64,000 bases of DNA from Desulfuromonadales bacterium (GTDB taxonomy: Bacteria; Desulfobacterota; Desulfuromonadia; Desulfuromonadales; BM103). The stretch is taken from the NCBI GenBank assembly GCA_014860225.1, contig JACZKE010000006.1:1-64000 (forward strand), written 5' to 3'. Numbering within the stretch: position 1 is the first letter of the stretch; every line of letters begins with the position of its first letter. Made by a program: the position numbers and the translations under genes. Shown piece after piece: positions 15,646-25,557 of this stretch. The notes beneath the pieces were generated by a model. The model saw only the letters and a list, made by a program, of their open reading frames with translations, did not search any database and was not told the DNA's origin.

Positions 15646-17075
<1,430 letters not shown>

Positions 17076-17098
17076 TCTTAGCAAGCAATGATATTTCG

Positions 17099-17135
17099 GG
17101 GCCGGCGAGTTTTTTGCCGGCCCTGTACTTTTTTT
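17099..17135 (+). terminator. Rho-independent terminator of gdhA
   Basis: GGGCCGGC (17099-17106) pairs perfectly with GCCGGCCC (17116-17123) and is followed by TGTACTTTTTTT. It lies 23 bases after the gdhA stop. Confidence 0.9.
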
Positions 17136-17291
17136 ACGGCAGCAGTTAAACGGTGACTTCATTTCATGATGTAAAAACGTTATGATAGTGCACAGGTCGA
17201 CTGCAGCCCCGGTTTTTACCCTGAGTCTTTACCTTGTACCAGTCGACCTTCAGCATCATTCCTTGTTAAAAAATCAGCAAAGGTAACGATC

Positions 17292-19886
17292 ATGACCGAC
17301 AGGTGGGTTACAACTGGTTTCAGCGGCCTTGACGAAATTCTGGATGGCTTGCGTCTCGGTGATAATGTCGTCTGGAAAGTCGACAGCATTGAAGATTACC
17401 GGTACTTTGTCGCACCCTATGTCAAGCAGGCACTGGCCGATGAGCGCGAAGTCGTCTATTTCCGTTTCGGCGAGCATCCACCTGTCGTTGATCCGGAACT
17501 GCCCGTTGAAATTTATGCGCTCGACCCGCGCGAGGGTTTCGAACCTTTTACCTGTGCCATCCACGCGATAGCCACCGAGAAAGGCACCGGTGTCTTCTAC
17601 GTGTTCGACTGCCTCTCCGACCTGCTCACCGCATGGGTCACCGATCACATGATCGCCAACTTCTTCAACGTGACCTGTCCTTATCTTTTTCGTCTCGACA
17701 CGGTGGCTTACTTTGCCCTGCTGCGTAATCGCCATGCCCATAAAACCATTGCCCGGGTTCGTGAGACGACCCAGGTCCTGCTTGAGCTTCACAATCGCGA
17801 TGGGCAGATATTTGTCCACCCGCTCAAGGTCTGGGAGCGGCACTCGCCGACCATGTTCCTGCCCCATCGCCAGGACGGCGACAGTTTTGTTCCTCTGGCC
17901 AACAGTCTGGAAGCAACTGAACTTTTGGCCAGAGCTTATCGTCAGGATCAGGCAGCCGGCAGCCGGCGGCTCGATCATTGGCATCGCCTCTTTCTGCAGG
18001 CCGAGGAGTTGAACTCTGGGGAGGTCTCGTCCGAGGAGCAGGAGATGATGGTGGCCCATCTTTGTCGGCACCTGATTGGCCGTGAAGACAATATCCTCGA
18101 TTTGGCAAGACGTTACTTCTCGCTCAATGACTTGCTCTCATACAAGTCGCGCATGATCGGTACCGGTTTTATCGGCGGCAAGGCGGTCGGCATGTTATTG
18201 GCGCGTCGCATTCTTGAAGCACAACCGGACGCGGATTGGTCGGAACGACTGGAGCAGCACGACTCTTTCTTCGTGGGCTCGAATGTCTACTATTCCTATA
18301 TCGTCAACAACGGCTGGTGGGAACTTTACGCAGCCCAGAAGACCCCAGAAGCTTATTTCGAGGCGGGCGCCGAGCTGCATCAGAAAATGCTGACCGGATC
18401 TTTTCCGGAACAGTTGCGTGAAGATTTCCTGAGCATGCTCGACTACTACGGCCAGTATCCAATTATTGTCCGTTCGAGTTCATTGCTGGAAGACAGCTTC
18501 GGCAGCGCGTTTGCCGGCAAGTACGACAGTTTCTTCTGTGCCAATCAAGGCTCTCCTGAAGATCGTTACAATGCCTTTGAAGACGCCGTCCGCAAGGTTT
18601 TTGCCAGCACCATGAGCGAAGACGCCCTGACCTATCGCAAGCAGCGTGGCCTCGATCAGCAGGTGGAGCAGATGGGGCTGCTGGTCCAACGGGTCTCCGG
18701 CTCCTACCACCAGCAGTATTACTTTCCGGAGTTGGCCGGAGTCGGCATCTCTTACAATACCTTTGTCTGGGACAAGCATATGGATCCGAAAGCCGGTATG
18801 CTGCGTCTGGTCCTCGGCCTCGGCACCCGTGCGGTTGACCGGGTCGAGGGGGATTATCCGCGGATTGTTGCTCTCGATGAACCGATGAAGCTGCCTCTCA
18901 AAGGGTATGAAGATATCCGACGCTTCTCGCAGAAGGATGTAGACCTGGTAAATATCGGCGATAACGACTTGCAGTCGCTATCGCTGTTTCGCCTGATCAG
19001 CGAAGGTCTTGACCTGAACCTTGAACGTTACGGCGTTCCTGATCGAGAAACTATGGATAGACTGCGAGAGCGTGGCAAGCCGAAACAGAAAGTCTGGTTA
19101 CTGACCTTCGAACACCTGCTGACCAAAACGGACTTTCCTGCAAAGATGCAGAGGTTGCTAAAGACCCTCGAAAGTGCTTATCAGTATCCGGTCGATATCG
19201 AATTCACAGTCAATAACACCGCCGACGGCGTTGCCAAAATCAACCTGCTGCAATGTCGGCCGCTGCAGACCAAAGGACTGAAAAAGCGCGTCAGCATACC
19301 GGACCAGATACCCGCGGAAAAGATCTTCTTCAGTGCAGAGGGTGGCTTCATGGGCGGAAACACGGCCTTGCCGATCAAACGGGTGATCTGGGTCGATGGC
19401 AGACATTACTCGCAACTCTCACTTTCCGACAAACATGAAGTCGCCCGCCTGATCGGTCGTCTCAACCGCCGTATTAAAGATCGTGAGCAGCAGCCAACGC
19501 TGTTGCTTGGCCCCGGTCGTTGGGGAACCTCGACCCCCTCCCTGGGAATCCCGGTAAAATTCTCTGAAATCAATAATATGGCAGCCATCGGTGAAGTTGC
19601 GTTTGCGGAAAGCGACTTGATGCCTGAGTTGTCATTCGGCTCACATTTCTTCCAGGATCTGGTTGAGGCCGACATTTTTTACCTCGCCCTGTTCCCGGAC
19701 ACCTTCCCTTGCACGCTGAACAAAGATTGGCTCTACCAGCGGACCAATCTCCTGGAAGGCCTGATGCCGAGCAGCAGTCGCTTCAAACCGGTGGTCAAGG
19801 TTGTTGACATTCCGCCGCAGAATCTGTTGATGCTGGCGGATGTGGTTAGCCAACGACTGGTATGCTCCTGGGTTGACCAAATCTGA
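17292..19886 (+). CDS. KaiC-like domain fused to PEP-synthase-type ATP-grasp domain
   Basis: This 864-residue protein has an N-terminal RecA/KaiC-like domain (about 1-220, beginning TTGFSGLDEILDGL). Its Walker A is degenerate: LRLGDNVVWKV stands where GxxxxGK(T/S) is expected. The middle (about 290-660) matches the pyruvate/PEP-binding ATP-grasp domain of PEP synthase and pyruvate phosphate dikinase, with GGKAVGMLLARR, VRSSSLLEDSFGSAFAGKYDS and FASTMSEDALTYR. The phosphohistidine swivel domain and the PEP/pyruvate barrel of those enzymes are absent. It cannot therefore be a complete PEP synthase and more likely acts in regulation or phosphotransfer. No operon partner is seen. Confidence 0.8.
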   Translation: MTDRWVTTGFSGLDEILDGLRLGDNVVWKVDSIEDYRYFVAPYVKQALADEREVVYFRFGEHPPVVDPELPVEIYALDPREGFEPFTCAIHAIATEKGTGVFYVFDCLSDLLTAWVTDHMIANFFNVTCPYLFRLDTVAYFALLRNRHAHKTIARVRETTQVLLELHNRDGQIFVHPLKVWERHSPTMFLPHRQDGDSFVPLANSLEATELLARAYRQDQAAGSRRLDHWHRLFLQAEELNSGEVSSEEQEMMVAHLCRHLIGREDNILDLARRYFSLNDLLSYKSRMIGTGFIGGKAVGMLLARRILEAQPDADWSERLEQHDSFFVGSNVYYSYIVNNGWWELYAAQKTPEAYFEAGAELHQKMLTGSFPEQLREDFLSMLDYYGQYPIIVRSSSLLEDSFGSAFAGKYDSFFCANQGSPEDRYNAFEDAVRKVFASTMSEDALTYRKQRGLDQQVEQMGLLVQRVSGSYHQQYYFPELAGVGISYNTFVWDKHMDPKAGMLRLVLGLGTRAVDRVEGDYPRIVALDEPMKLPLKGYEDIRRFSQKDVDLVNIGDNDLQSLSLFRLISEGLDLNLERYGVPDRETMDRLRERGKPKQKVWLLTFEHLLTKTDFPAKMQRLLKTLESAYQYPVDIEFTVNNTADGVAKINLLQCRPLQTKGLKKRVSIPDQIPAEKIFFSAEGGFMGGNTALPIKRVIWVDGRHYSQLSLSDKHEVARLIGRLNRRIKDREQQPTLLLGPGRWGTSTPSLGIPVKFSEINNMAAIGEVAFAESDLMPELSFGSHFFQDLVEADIFYLALFPDTFPCTLNKDWLYQRTNLLEGLMPSSSRFKPVVKVVDIPPQNLLMLADVVSQRLVCSWVDQI

Positions 19887-19970
19887 GCGCATGGGCAGTG
19901 AATTGCAAATATAGCTGTGTTAACATGACTTGCTTTTGTTTAATTATCCTTTCGCGAGAGTACAGCGGCA

Positions 19971-20429
19971 ATGAGTAAGTCTGCAGAGATATTGGTAGAA
20001 ATTTTCTCCGATGGTGCCTGTTCAGGCAACCCGGGACCTGGTGGTTGGGGAACGATTCTGCGTTTCGGTGATCATGTAAAAGAGTTCTCAGGTTATGAGC
20101 CGGAAACCACCAACAACCGCATGGAGCTGCTCGGTGCAATTGCCGGGCTGGAGGCTCTGAAGCGCCCTTGCCGGGTCGCGCTGACCACGGATTCGCAATA
20201 TGTTAAAAAAGGCATGACGGAATGGATCACTGGCTGGGTCAAGAGCGGCTGGAAGAATTCGCAGAAAAAACCGGTTGCCAACCGTGACCTCTGGGAGCGT
20301 TTATTGGAACTGACTGAACCGCACCAGATTGAATGGCACTGGGTACGTGGCCACGATGGCCATGCGGAAAATGAACGTTGCGACGCCCTGGCCAGGGCGG
20401 CCATTGAGGCGGGCAGAGCAGGCCGCTGA
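19971..20429 (+). CDS. rnhA: Ribonuclease HI
   Basis: This 152-residue enzyme degrades RNA in RNA-DNA hybrids, for example R-loops and replication primers. All four catalytic acidic positions are present: [37 protein letters not shown] and the [15 protein letters not shown] segment. Length equals the family norm. It sits 110 bases upstream of nuoA on the same strand, but a promoter is visible in that gap, so it is probably a separate unit. Confidence 0.96.
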   Translation: MSKSAEILVEIFSDGACSGNPGPGGWGTILRFGDHVKEFSGYEPETTNNRMELLGAIAGLEALKRPCRVALTTDSQYVKKGMTEWITGWVKSGWKNSQKKPVANRDLWERLLELTEPHQIEWHWVRGHDGHAENERCDALARAAIEAGRAGR

Positions 20430-20481
20430 ACTTCTCCGACCGATGGACTTGGCTGTTTTTTATGTTAGGATTGATCGACAC

Positions 20482-20511
20482 TTGGAAGAAATAACACTGA
20501 TTTAATATAAT
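20482..20511 (+). promoter_or_regulatory. Probable promoter of the nuo operon
   Basis: TTGGAA (20482-20487), an 18-base spacer and TATAAT (20506-20511) lie just before nuoA. Transcription would begin near 20518, which rules out the TTG at 20518 as a start codon and supports the ATG at 20542. Confidence 0.5.
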
Positions 20512-20541
20512 TCAGTTTTGTCGAAGAGCGGTTTACCTGCC

Positions 20542-20982
20542 ATGACACCTGCCCCTTCACCGCTGTTGGCGGTATCTCCGGATTTCGAATCATATCTGGC
20601 TCTGGTAATCTACATCGGCATCGCAATCTTTGTAATTGCAGTCCTGTTGCTGCTTTCCTGGGGACTCGGACAAAAAACCCGCTCCCGGCAGAAGCAGGAG
20701 CCCTACGAATCGGGCATCTATCCACTCGACAATGCCCGTATCAAGGGGCCGGTGCCTTTTTATCTGGTGGCTATCTTCTTTGTCATTTTCGACGTCGAGG
20801 TGATCTTTGTCGCGTCCTGGGCGGTCGCCTCTGACCGGCTTGGCTGGCCTGGTTTCGCCCACGTTTGTTTCTTTATCTTCATACTTTTTCTCGGTCTGGT
20901 ACATGTCTGGAAGACCGGTGGTCTCGATTGGGGGCCACGGGCGCAGCGTGAGAAGCTCAGGACGGAACGGAGCGACATGTGA
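20542..20982 (+). CDS. nuoA: NADH-quinone oxidoreductase subunit A
   Basis: This 146-residue membrane subunit of complex I has three transmembrane helices (about 17-40, 75-100 and 108-130). It has the family motif [22 protein letters not shown] and the FDVEVIF segment, whose acidic residues contribute to the quinone-pocket proton channel. It opens an operon of 12 genes that together cover all 14 core subunits. Its stop codon overlaps the GTG start of the nuoBCD gene by 4 bases. The length is slightly above the usual 120-145 because of the N-terminus. Confidence 0.94.
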   Translation: MTPAPSPLLAVSPDFESYLALVIYIGIAIFVIAVLLLLSWGLGQKTRSRQKQEPYESGIYPLDNARIKGPVPFYLVAIFFVIFDVEVIFVASWAVASDRLGWPGFAHVCFFIFILFLGLVHVWKTGGLDWGPRAQREKLRTERSDM

Positions 20983-23369
20983 GCGAACAGCTGCCGGACA
21001 ATGTCATTCTGACCACCCTGGACGACGTCATCAACTGGGGGCGCAAGAACAGTCTCTGGCCGATGTTTTTCGGCCTTTCCTGCTGTTTCGTCGAAATGAT
21101 GACAAGCATGACTCCCCGTTTCGATCTTGCCCGCTTCGGTGCTGAGGTTCTGCGCAGTACACCGCGCGAGGCTGACCTGATGATTATTTCCGGGACACCA
21201 TTCAAGAAGATGGGCGCCAGCATGCTGCGTGTCTATGAGCAGATGGCCAACCCAAAGTGGGTTATTTCGATGGGCAGCTGCGCCAACTCCGGCGGCATGT
21301 ATGATGTCTACAGCGTTATGCAGGGTGTCAACCAGATACTGCCGGTTGATGTTTACGTGCCCGGCTGCCCGCCGCGGCCGGAAGCGTTCATGCAGGGGTT
21401 GATCCTCCTTCAGGAAAAGATCGCTCGCGAAGAACGCCCCTCTCGCAAAGTGCTCGGCTTGCAGGGAGGCAATGAGGGGACCTCCTTGCCGTTGAAGGTC
21501 GACGGCGCCAGCAAAAGCCGCGACACACGCGGTCCCGGATTCGGCAACAGTCCGAATCGCGGCACCTCAGCGAAACCGCCAGATTTCTGGGGAAGCCGTG
21601 CCGCACAAATATGGCGTCCGCCGCAAGCGCGCGTCGAGTTTGTTACGTCGACAGCCGACCTGCGCAAAGCCCTGCATGACCATTTCGGTGAACGGGTGCG
21701 TGAAGACGCCAAGAGCGCAGATATGCCGACCTTCTGGACCGAGAAGGAAACGGCTCCGGAGCTGCTGCGTTTCTTCAGGGAGCAGGCACCGCAGAGGTTC
21801 CGTCGTCTCGAAGATCTGACTGCCATCGACGAACGTGCCCGAAAAAAGCGCCCCGACCACGATTTCACTCTCGTCTACCACCTGCTTTCCTACGATGATC
21901 CCGGCTATTTGCGGGTCAAAGTGCCACTTCAGGGTGAGATGCCCACGGCACCGACGATCACCGGCGTCTGGACCTCCGCCAACTGGTACGAGCGTGAGGT
22001 CTTTGACATGTTCGGCATCAATTTTAAAGGCCATCCCGATTTGCGTCGCATCCTTATGCCCCATGACTGGGCAGGACATCCGCTACGCAAAGAGCATGTC
22101 AGTCGCGCTACGGAGATGGCGCCCTTTACCCCGCAAGCAGCCATGAAGATGGTACCGCGGGATGCCGAAAGCTTCTTTGACGGCAGAGAAATGCAACGGG
22201 TCGATGACGAAACCATGATTCTTAACCTTGGTCCGCATCATCCCGGGACCCATGGTATTTTGCGTTTAGTCGCCAAGCTCAGCGGCGAGGTGATTGAAGA
22301 CGTCGACGTCGATCTGGGCTATCACCATCGTGGTGCCGAAAAGATTGCCGAGCGCCAGCACTGGAACCAGTTTATTCCCTACACCGATCGCATCGATTAT
22401 CTCTCCGGCGTACAGAATAATCTGGCTTACCTGTTGCCGCTGGAGACCATGCTCGGCGTTGAGGTGCCGGAGCGTGCTCAGGTCATCCGCGTGATGCTCT
22501 GCGAGCTGTTCCGCATCGCCAACCATCTGGTCTGGCTGGGAACCTTTGCTCACGATATCGGCGCCATGACCCCGGTCTTCTATGCCTTCGAAGCGCGTGA
22601 AAAGATTTTCGATATCATCGAGCAGGTTACCGGCGGGCGCATGCACCCGTCATGGTTCCGTATCGGCGGTTTGCCGATGGATCTTCCGGATGGCTGGAAG
22701 ACGACCGTGGATATCTTCACCCGCGACTTCGACAAGCGCATCGACGAGCTCGACTCCATGCTCACCGATGGACCAATCTTCAGGGCTCGCACCGAAGGGA
22801 TTGGTGTCACGACCCTCGACGAGGCGATCGACGGGGGTATGTCCGGACCCAATCTGCGTGCCTGCGGTCTGCAATGGGATCTGCGAAAAAAGATGCCCTA
22901 CTCAGGCTATGAACGTTTCGAATTCGACATCCCCACCGCTGACAGCGGCTGCAGCTTTGCCCGTTACCTGGTGCGCCTCGAGGAATTGCGCCAGAGCCTG
23001 CGCATCGTCAAGCAGGCTGCTGCCGACATGCCGGATGGACCCTATGTGACCAGCGATTACCGCTATGCCTACCCGGAACGGAATGCCGGCAAAAAGGATA
23101 TCGAAACGCTGATTCACCATTTTATGAATGTAAGCCAGGGTTTGACGCCGCCACGTGGCGAATGTTATCGCGGCATCGAATCGAGCAAGGGCGAGTGCGG
23201 ATACTACGTGGTCAGCGATGGCGGCAACACCCCCTATCGGCTGCGGATCCGCACGCCGAGCTTTGCTCAGATGCAGGCATTGCCCAAGATGGTCAAGGGC
23301 TGGATGATCTCGGATCTGATCATGGTGCTGGGGGCGATCGACTTTGTCTTGGCGGATTTAGACCGGTAG
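20979..23369 (+). CDS. nuoBCD: NADH-quinone oxidoreductase fused subunits B/C/D
   Basis: One open frame of 796 codons joins three complex I subunits. Residues 1-165 are NuoB, with the four ligands of cluster N2 visible as Cys35 and Cys36 (GLSCCFVEM), Cys101 (GSCAN) and Cys130 (PGCPPRPE). A Gly/Ser/Pro-rich linker spans about 166-212. Residues 215-380 are NuoC ([28 protein letters not shown]). Residues 410-796 are NuoD, with [14 protein letters not shown] lining the quinone site. C-D fusions are common in enterobacteria; B-C-D fusions are rarer and, as far as I recall, occur in relatives of Geobacter. The GTG start overlaps the nuoA stop. All catalytic residues I can check are kept. Confidence 0.95.
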   Translation: MSEQLPDNVILTTLDDVINWGRKNSLWPMFFGLSCCFVEMMTSMTPRFDLARFGAEVLRSTPREADLMIISGTPFKKMGASMLRVYEQMANPKWVISMGSCANSGGMYDVYSVMQGVNQILPVDVYVPGCPPRPEAFMQGLILLQEKIAREERPSRKVLGLQGGNEGTSLPLKVDGASKSRDTRGPGFGNSPNRGTSAKPPDFWGSRAAQIWRPPQARVEFVTSTADLRKALHDHFGERVREDAKSADMPTFWTEKETAPELLRFFREQAPQRFRRLEDLTAIDERARKKRPDHDFTLVYHLLSYDDPGYLRVKVPLQGEMPTAPTITGVWTSANWYEREVFDMFGINFKGHPDLRRILMPHDWAGHPLRKEHVSRATEMAPFTPQAAMKMVPRDAESFFDGREMQRVDDETMILNLGPHHPGTHGILRLVAKLSGEVIEDVDVDLGYHHRGAEKIAERQHWNQFIPYTDRIDYLSGVQNNLAYLLPLETMLGVEVPERAQVIRVMLCELFRIANHLVWLGTFAHDIGAMTPVFYAFEAREKIFDIIEQVTGGRMHPSWFRIGGLPMDLPDGWKTTVDIFTRDFDKRIDELDSMLTDGPIFRARTEGIGVTTLDEAIDGGMSGPNLRACGLQWDLRKKMPYSGYERFEFDIPTADSGCSFARYLVRLEELRQSLRIVKQAAADMPDGPYVTSDYRYAYPERNAGKKDIETLIHHFMNVSQGLTPPRGECYRGIESSKGECGYYVVSDGGNTPYRLRIRTPSFAQMQALPKMVKGWMISDLIMVLGAIDFVLADLDR

Positions 23370-23375
23370 GGATTC

Positions 23376-23479
23376 AACGCGGAGGCACGGAGACGCGGCG
23401 GAAACCAAAGTAGAAAGTGTTTAAGGGCTTGGAAAAACAAAGAAGTTGTTGCCTTTCAGCAACTCCGCGCCTCGGCGTT
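23376..23479. repeat. Inverted repeat in the nuoBCD-nuoE gap
   Basis: AACGCGGAGGCACGGAG (23376-23392) is nearly the reverse complement of CTCCGCGCCTCGGCGTT (23463-23479), with about 70 bases between the arms. Elements of this type are scattered through intergenic regions of related genomes. It fills the 125-base spacer that separates nuoBCD from nuoE. Confidence 0.6.
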
Positions 23480-23494
23480 AATTTGTAGGATTAT

Positions 23495-23989
23495 ATGACA
23501 GAACTTCTTCCACAAAATCAGATCGACAGCTTTAAAGCCAGGGCGGCGGCGATTGCTCACCCCCATGAGCTGATTGTCGATCTGCTGCGGGCGATTCAGT
23601 CGCATTACGGCTGGGTGCCCGACGATGGCGTGTTGTTGACGGCAGTGACTTTGGGAATTCTGCCGGTTGAAGTGGAGGAGCTTGCCACTTTCTACGACAA
23701 GATTTACCGCCGCGCCGTGGGCCGGAGGGTGATTCATGTCTGCGATTCGATCTGTTGCTGGTCGACCGGTGCGGAGATGATTACTGAGCATCTGCAGAAG
23801 TCTCTTGGCATCAATTTTGGCATGACAACGGCTGATGGGGCTTTCACCCTGCTGCCGAGCTGCTGTCTCGGTGCCTGCGGTGATGCCCCGGCGATGATGA
23901 TCGGTCTGACCACTTACGGCAAGCTCACCCCGCAGCAGATCGACGAAATCCTGCTGAAGGAGCGTGCCGCGATTGCGGCCGCCGATTAA
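23495..23989 (+). CDS. nuoE: NADH-quinone oxidoreductase subunit E
   Basis: This 164-residue subunit of the NADH-input module has a thioredoxin-like fold carrying the [2Fe-2S] cluster N1a. Candidate ligands are in HVCDSICCWSTG and PSCCLGACGDAP. The N-terminal helical part (YGWVPDDGVLLTAV, LPVEVEELATFYDKIY) matches the family. It lies between two repeat-filled spacers within the operon, the second holding a 147-bp element. Confidence 0.94.
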   Translation: MTELLPQNQIDSFKARAAAIAHPHELIVDLLRAIQSHYGWVPDDGVLLTAVTLGILPVEVEELATFYDKIYRRAVGRRVIHVCDSICCWSTGAEMITEHLQKSLGINFGMTTADGAFTLLPSCCLGACGDAPAMMIGLTTYGKLTPQQIDEILLKERAAIAAAD

Positions 23990-24009
23990 AAAGAAGCTGT
24001 CAGGAGTCT

Positions 24010-24156
24010 GTCGGACTTTCCATGAGCCGGCTGCAAATCCGGCTGTTTGGCCCATATTTCTGCTCCTTTTTGGATCATAGCTACGGCTATGAGTCTGCAA
24101 ACGAGCTAAAATCTGTTCTCAAACATCCAAATTTTCGCTTCGGCCCGTATAGTCCG
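24010..24156. repeat. 147-bp structured intergenic repeat, copy 1
   Basis: It begins GTCGGACT and ends AGTCCG, near-perfect terminal inverted repeats. Inside are a hairpin AGCCGG/CCGGCT, a hairpin ATAGC-TACG-GCTAT, a pairing of GCTC with GAGC that encloses the second hairpin, and a conserved ATTTTCGCTTCGG near the end. Copies 2 and 3 lie at 28987-29133 and 36785-36933 and are highly similar over the whole length. It fills the spacer between nuoE and nuoF. There is no coding capacity. Confidence 0.85.
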
Positions 24157-24205
24157 TATTCCTAGGCAAGAGTAGCCAACGGATGATTGCTTTGCGAGAG
24201 TATTA

Positions 24206-25483
24206 ATGAACGCGTATCCACAGGTTCTATTCAAAAATCGCCGGCCGGGAGAGACAGTCCTGCTGTCCGAGTACGAAAAAGCCGGAGGTTACCAGGGCCT
24301 GCGCACCGCGCTGAAGATGTCGCCAGAGGAGGTCAGCACGCAGGTCAAGAATTCCGGTTTGCGCGGCCGTGGCGGGGCAGGTTTCCCGACAGGGATCAAG
24401 TGGTCGTTTTTCCCTGTCGATCAACCGGGCGAAAAGTACTTGGTCTGCAACGGCGATGAGATGGAACCGGGCACCTACAAGGATCGCCAGCTGCTGTTGG
24501 CCGATCCCCACCAACTGGTCGAGGGGATGGCGATTGCCGCCTACGCCTTGCAGACCCCGGTCGGCTACGTTTTTTTGCGCTATGCTTATGAAGACTGCTC
24601 ACTGCGGGTCGAGCGAGCCATTGAAGAAGCCATCGACGCTGGTTACCTCGGGAAAAACATCCTCGGCTCCGGATTCGATGTTGAACTGCACGTGCATCGT
24701 AGCGCCGGGCGCTACATCCTCGGTGAGGAAACCTCACTGCTGAATGGACTCGAAGGGCGCCGTCCAGTTCCGCGTTCCAAGCCGCCTTTCCCGGCCCGGA
24801 GCGGCCTATTCGGCAGGCCGACCAATGTCAATAACGTTGAGACCCTGGCCACCGTGCCTCATATCCTGACGAACGGCCCGGTGTGGTTCCATACCCTGGC
24901 GTTGAGTCCGGATGGCGTCGGCACCAAGCTGTTCGGACTGTCCGGTCATCTCAACCGGACTGAATGTTTTGAACTGCCGCTCGGCATCACCCTGCGCGAA
25001 GTTGTGGAAGATTTCGGCGGCGGCGTACGTGGCGGTCATAAGTTCAAGGCCTGCCTCCCCGGGGGCGCGTCGACCCCCTACCTGACCGCCGAACACCTTG
25101 ACGTAATGATGGACTTCGATCCACTTGAAGTGGTCAACAGTCGCCTGGGCACAGCCGGCGTCACGGTGTTCGATGAACACACCTGCATGGTAGCGGTGAC
25201 GCGTAACCTCAACCATTTTTTCGCCCGGGAGAGTTGCGGTTGGTGTACACCCTGTCGAGACGGCCTGGCGACGGTCTCCTGGCTGCTCGACCGCATCGAG
25301 TTCGGCCAGGCGACCATGGACGACCTGGCGATGCTCAAGGACCAGGTGCGCAATATCAAGGGCCGCTCCTTCTGCGCCCTGGCCGAGGGTGCCATGGGCC
25401 CGGTAGAAGCGCTGTTACGTCTCTTTGAAGATGAGATCAAGGATCACATCAAGCGGGGGGGCTGTCCCTTTGCAGGGAAGTGA
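24206..25483 (+). CDS. nuoF: NADH-quinone oxidoreductase subunit F
   Basis: This 425-residue flavoprotein subunit oxidises NADH. It has the NADH/FMN-binding loop GLRGRGGAGFPTGIKW, CNGDEMEPGTYKD, GAYI-type RYILGEETSLLNGLEG, the SLBB region (GGVRGGHKFKACLPGG), and the N3 [4Fe-4S] motif ESCGWCTPCRDG with the fourth cysteine in SFCALAEGA. Length and order of domains are standard. The start at 24206 follows AGAG. A tandem-repeat spacer separates it from nuoG. Confidence 0.96.
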   Translation: MNAYPQVLFKNRRPGETVLLSEYEKAGGYQGLRTALKMSPEEVSTQVKNSGLRGRGGAGFPTGIKWSFFPVDQPGEKYLVCNGDEMEPGTYKDRQLLLADPHQLVEGMAIAAYALQTPVGYVFLRYAYEDCSLRVERAIEEAIDAGYLGKNILGSGFDVELHVHRSAGRYILGEETSLLNGLEGRRPVPRSKPPFPARSGLFGRPTNVNNVETLATVPHILTNGPVWFHTLALSPDGVGTKLFGLSGHLNRTECFELPLGITLREVVEDFGGGVRGGHKFKACLPGGASTPYLTAEHLDVMMDFDPLEVVNSRLGTAGVTVFDEHTCMVAVTRNLNHFFARESCGWCTPCRDGLATVSWLLDRIEFGQATMDDLAMLKDQVRNIKGRSFCALAEGAMGPVEALLRLFEDEIKDHIKRGGCPFAGK

Positions 25484-25513
25484 GGAGTAAGGGGTGAAGA
25501 GTCGAGAGTTAAA

Positions 25514-25541
25514 CGTCTGACGTCTGACGCCTGTCGCCTCA
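25514..25541. repeat. Heptamer tandem repeat in the nuoF-nuoG gap
   Basis: Four consecutive 7-base units read CGTCTGA, CGTCTGA, CGCCTGT and CGCCTCA. They sit 17 bases upstream of the nuoG start, so a change in copy number would alter the spacing between coupled genes. A second heptamer array lies before nuoI. Confidence 0.7.
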
Positions 25542-25557
25542 CACCGCACAGAATAAA

